This document shows, one piece after another, positions 62,052 to 64,000 of a DNA stretch of 64,000 nucleotides. The first letter of the stretch is position 1; every line of letters starts with the position of its first letter. The DNA lies in NCBI RefSeq assembly GCF_900100345.1, contig NZ_FMTT01000013.1:62001-126000 (forward strand), given 5' to 3'. A program made the position numbers and the translations under genes. The stretch comes from Paenibacillus tianmuensis. Lineage in GTDB: Bacteria > Bacillota > Bacilli > Paenibacillales > NBRC-103111. Under the pieces are notes generated by a model. That model ran no database searches. It saw only the letters and a list, made by a program, of their open reading frames with translations, and was not told the DNA's origin.

Positions 62052-64000
62052 CTATTGGAACTGGAACCAGTCTATATCTGCAATACCGTTATCGCGGACG
62101 CTCCACTTCGTATAGTTCGGATTCTTAAAAGTCACATGAACAGTCTGTTTGCCGGTAACGGGCTTTTTCAGATCGACGGTATAGTTCTTGTAGAACGGCG
62201 CCAGCTGCTTCGCGTCCACCGGGAGCGCCACATCTGCGATGAGCTCGCCCTGCGGGCCGCCCAAGCGCACTTCCACCCGGGTGTCCTTCGCCAGAACGGC
62301 CGCCCGAACCGTCAGCTTCGACGCTGCTTTTGCCCCGAAATCGACATCTTTAAACGACAGCCAATCGGCAAAGTTCAAGTCGCGGACGTTCACGTAAGTG
62401 CCCGGCACGAACAAGCCATTGGATTGATCGTATTTTTCCGCCTGCAGGACGACGCCATTCTGAGGAATTTCCGGCGCCACGACCTTGACGCGGATCTCCG
62501 TCTTCATGCCCGGCTGGCCGTTGGCTGGCCCCGTCTGTGCCGTCAGTACCGCATCGCCCGGACCCATCGCAGTCACTTTGCCTCGCGCATCCACTTTGGC
62601 GACAGCCTCGTTGTTCGATGTCCAGGTGACGTTGACATTTGCTGCTGTGGAAGGCATGACGCGGATATTGATATAGTTCGTCCATCCGGTTTCCATCGTC
62701 AGCTTGTTGTCCTGCAGGTGCATCGCATGAATGGAAGCTGCGGCAACCGGACCTTTGTTGAATTGAACCTTGTCCCCGTTCCCCCATTTCCAAGTCAGCG
62801 CCTGCGGCTCGCTCGCCGTTCCGTCTTTGCCGACGGCATACAACTCCAGCTTCACTTCATTCTCGCCGAGACGAGGAAGCGACTTGAGGTAATACACTTC
62901 GTCGTAAATCCGTCCGACCCATTCGCGCTTGCCGTTTACCACACGCATGAGGTCGTAATACCAAACATCCTGCTGCTTCGCGTTGAAGTCCCACTTCACG
63001 AACATCGCGGCTTGATTGTCGTCGAACATCGCCTTCTCGACCCGGAAGCCCGTCGGGGCGGCAGGCGCCTGCGGTTTCTTGCCGTCCATCAGCTTCAACT
63101 CGCCGATGTTGGCCTTAAAGGCCACGTCATCCGCCGATTGCGAACCTACGCGGAGACTGATCGCAGCGATCGTGCGTCCCTCGAACGACTTCAGCTTGGC
63201 CGTAGCTGTGGTCCAATCGTCGCTTGGCCCGGCTTTCAAATCGACGGCGGCTGGATGCTGCGGATCGTCCTTGAACGTAAGCAGCGCCTGAATGTCGGCT
63301 GCCTTCTTCAGATGCCCTTTCGCCTGGCCGTTGCCCTTCTTGTCTGGCAATTGGACATCTGATTTGTACGTCAGCGACAGCTCCACGTCTTTGGTCACCG
63401 GCAGCTCGGTCTTGTACAAATGAATATCCGCAGCATGGCTCGAATTCAGTGTGCCTTCCACCTTCAAGGAAGAGCCGCCGTTCCATGCGGTTTCGTAGTC
63501 GTATCCGACCGTAAGCGGCTTGCCTGCGGACTGCGTCCACCACTGCCATGTCGGCAGGATGTCCTGCGCCGCCATGTTGTTCCACTCCGTATCACTGGAC
63601 TTTCGTCCGTTCACGAAGAAGTCGAGCCCGTGCCCGTTATTGAAGCGGGTCACGAACGGATAGGAGCCGATGACGGAGCGCTCCGGTATGTAATGCGCAA
63701 TTCCCGGCCAGCTCTCATATTCGGTGCCGACCGCCCGGCCACTTTCCGCAGGATTGCCCTTCGGCCCGGACCAATAGGCCTGCTCGCGCTTCTCGATTTC
63801 CGGCTGCATGCGGATGTCAAACGGATTCGGGCCTTTGTTCCAGACCATGTCCGTGCCGAAAAGAGCTACGCTCGTCCGGGGCGTGCGGGAGGCGTCGTTT
63901 TTGAAAATCGCATCCAGCTCCAAGCCGCGGTCGAAGCGGAATTTATCGTTTTCGATGCCCGCGAAGAGCGAGGCATACGGATCAAGACCAAGCTTGCGCG
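62052..64000 (-). CDS. Endo-beta-N-acetylglucosaminidase (GH85), C-terminal part; 5' end outside window
   Basis: About 649 residues are visible; the frame continues past the right edge (LGLDPYASLFAGIENDKF just before). The start of the visible part (LFGTDMVWN, NPFD, YWSGP) matches the end of the GH85 catalytic barrel, which cuts the chitobiose core of N-glycans; the catalytic Asn-x-Glu region lies off-window. Then come a beta-sandwich (about 120-270), an Fn3-like stretch (PTGFRVEKAMFDD...), a BIG2-type domain (VTWTSNNEAVAKVD) and a C-terminal CBM6-like domain (LQAEKYDQ, NFADWLSFKDVDFG, GIADIDWFQFQ). The protein is probably secreted and acts on host or fungal glycoproteins. It converges with the metalloprotease gene. 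Confidence 0.88.
   Translation of the reverse strand, partial: RKLGLDPYASLFAGIENDKFRFDRGLELDAIFKNDASRTPRTSVALFGTDMVWNKGPNPFDIRMQPEIEKREQAYWSGPKGNPAESGRAVGTEYESWPGIAHYIPERSVIGSYPFVTRFNNGHGLDFFVNGRKSSDTEWNNMAAQDILPTWQWWTQSAGKPLTVGYDYETAWNGGSSLKVEGTLNSSHAADIHLYKTELPVTKDVELSLTYKSDVQLPDKKGNGQAKGHLKKAADIQALLTFKDDPQHPAAVDLKAGPSDDWTTATAKLKSFEGRTIAAISLRVGSQSADDVAFKANIGELKLMDGKKPQAPAAPTGFRVEKAMFDDNQAAMFVKWDFNAKQQDVWYYDLMRVVNGKREWVGRIYDEVYYLKSLPRLGENEVKLELYAVGKDGTASEPQALTWKWGNGDKVQFNKGPVAAASIHAMHLQDNKLTMETGWTNYINIRVMPSTAANVNVTWTSNNEAVAKVDARGKVTAMGPGDAVLTAQTGPANGQPGMKTEIRVKVVAPEIPQNGVVLQAEKYDQSNGLFVPGTYVNVRDLNFADWLSFKDVDFGAKAASKLTVRAAVLAKDTRVEVRLGGPQGELIADVALPVDAKQLAPFYKNYTVDLKKPVTGKQTVHVTFKNPNYTKWSVRDNGIADIDWFQFQ

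Noticed and set aside
61962-63362. Plus-strand open frame of 466 codons over the GH85 gene
   Set aside because: Composition is antisense-like and the minus-strand frame encodes recognisable GH85, BIG2 and CBM6-like domains.

Overview
The window looks like a chromosomal stretch of a GC-rich, spore-forming Firmicute of the Paenibacillus type. The reasons are strong AGGAGG ribosome-binding sites, frequent GTG and TTG starts, lipoproteins with a Firmicute lipobox, an iturin/mycosubtilin-type lipopeptide synthase, a DUF817 protein and a spore-coat-like ferritin-family protein. No rRNA or tRNA gene was seen. Nearly everything from 1 to 54.5 kb is on the minus strand, so the order of transcription is from high to low coordinates.

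1-15.5 kb: one long minus-strand biosynthetic operon that starts at a GTG near 15455 and runs off the left edge. In order: EtfB; an EtfA with a fused two-cluster ferredoxin; a small carrier protein; a stand-alone adenylate-forming ligase; a PP-loop amidotransferase-like ATPase; a radical-SAM 2,3-aminomutase-like enzyme; an AsnB-type glutamine amidotransferase; an acyl-CoA dehydrogenase-like oxidase; and two single-module NRPSs (C-A-T, then C-A truncated by the edge). This suggests a peptide built with a beta-amino acid, an amide or amidine, and a dehydrogenated acyl or aminoacyl unit. I cannot match it to a named product.

15.6-20.9 kb: a ferritin-like protein, a small signal-peptide ORF that looks frameshifted, an APH-type phosphotransferase split by an in-frame stop, an unrecognised small protein, and an iron-siderophore pair. 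The pair is an AraC regulator with a fused binding-protein domain (Btr type) and a homologous lipoprotein with a near-perfect Fur box.

20.9-43.6 kb: a trans-acting malonyltransferase (FenF/ItuD type) and a single polypeptide of about 7140 residues. It starts like MycA/ItuA (acyl-AMP ligase, ACP, KS, ACP, aminotransferase, so a beta-amino fatty acid starter), continues with five condensation modules, and ends in its own thioesterase. Two of the five modules have lost their adenylation domain: the first keeps only a C-terminal remnant and the last has none. The last condensation domain also has Gln in place of its catalytic His. This is the most unusual object in the window.

43.9-52.3 kb: a divergent cytochrome bd-like pair with a fused cytochrome c domain, an orphan Tn554 TnpC-like (DUF6262) protein, an orphan histidine kinase, and a cobalamin-type ABC import operon. 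That operon is preceded by a B12 riboswitch with a terminator and ends in a methyltransferase carrying an N-terminal rubredoxin-like domain.

52.5-64 kb: mostly single-gene units for envelope, secreted and small proteins. These are a secreted fascin-like beta-trefoil protein, an FtsW/RodA-family protein, alkaline phosphatase, DUF817, an ArsR regulator with a divergent VOC-family protein, small membrane proteins, an AT-rich orphan gene, an M36-type metalloprotease, and the 3' part of a GH85 endo-beta-N-acetylglucosaminidase. Several end in clear intrinsic terminators.
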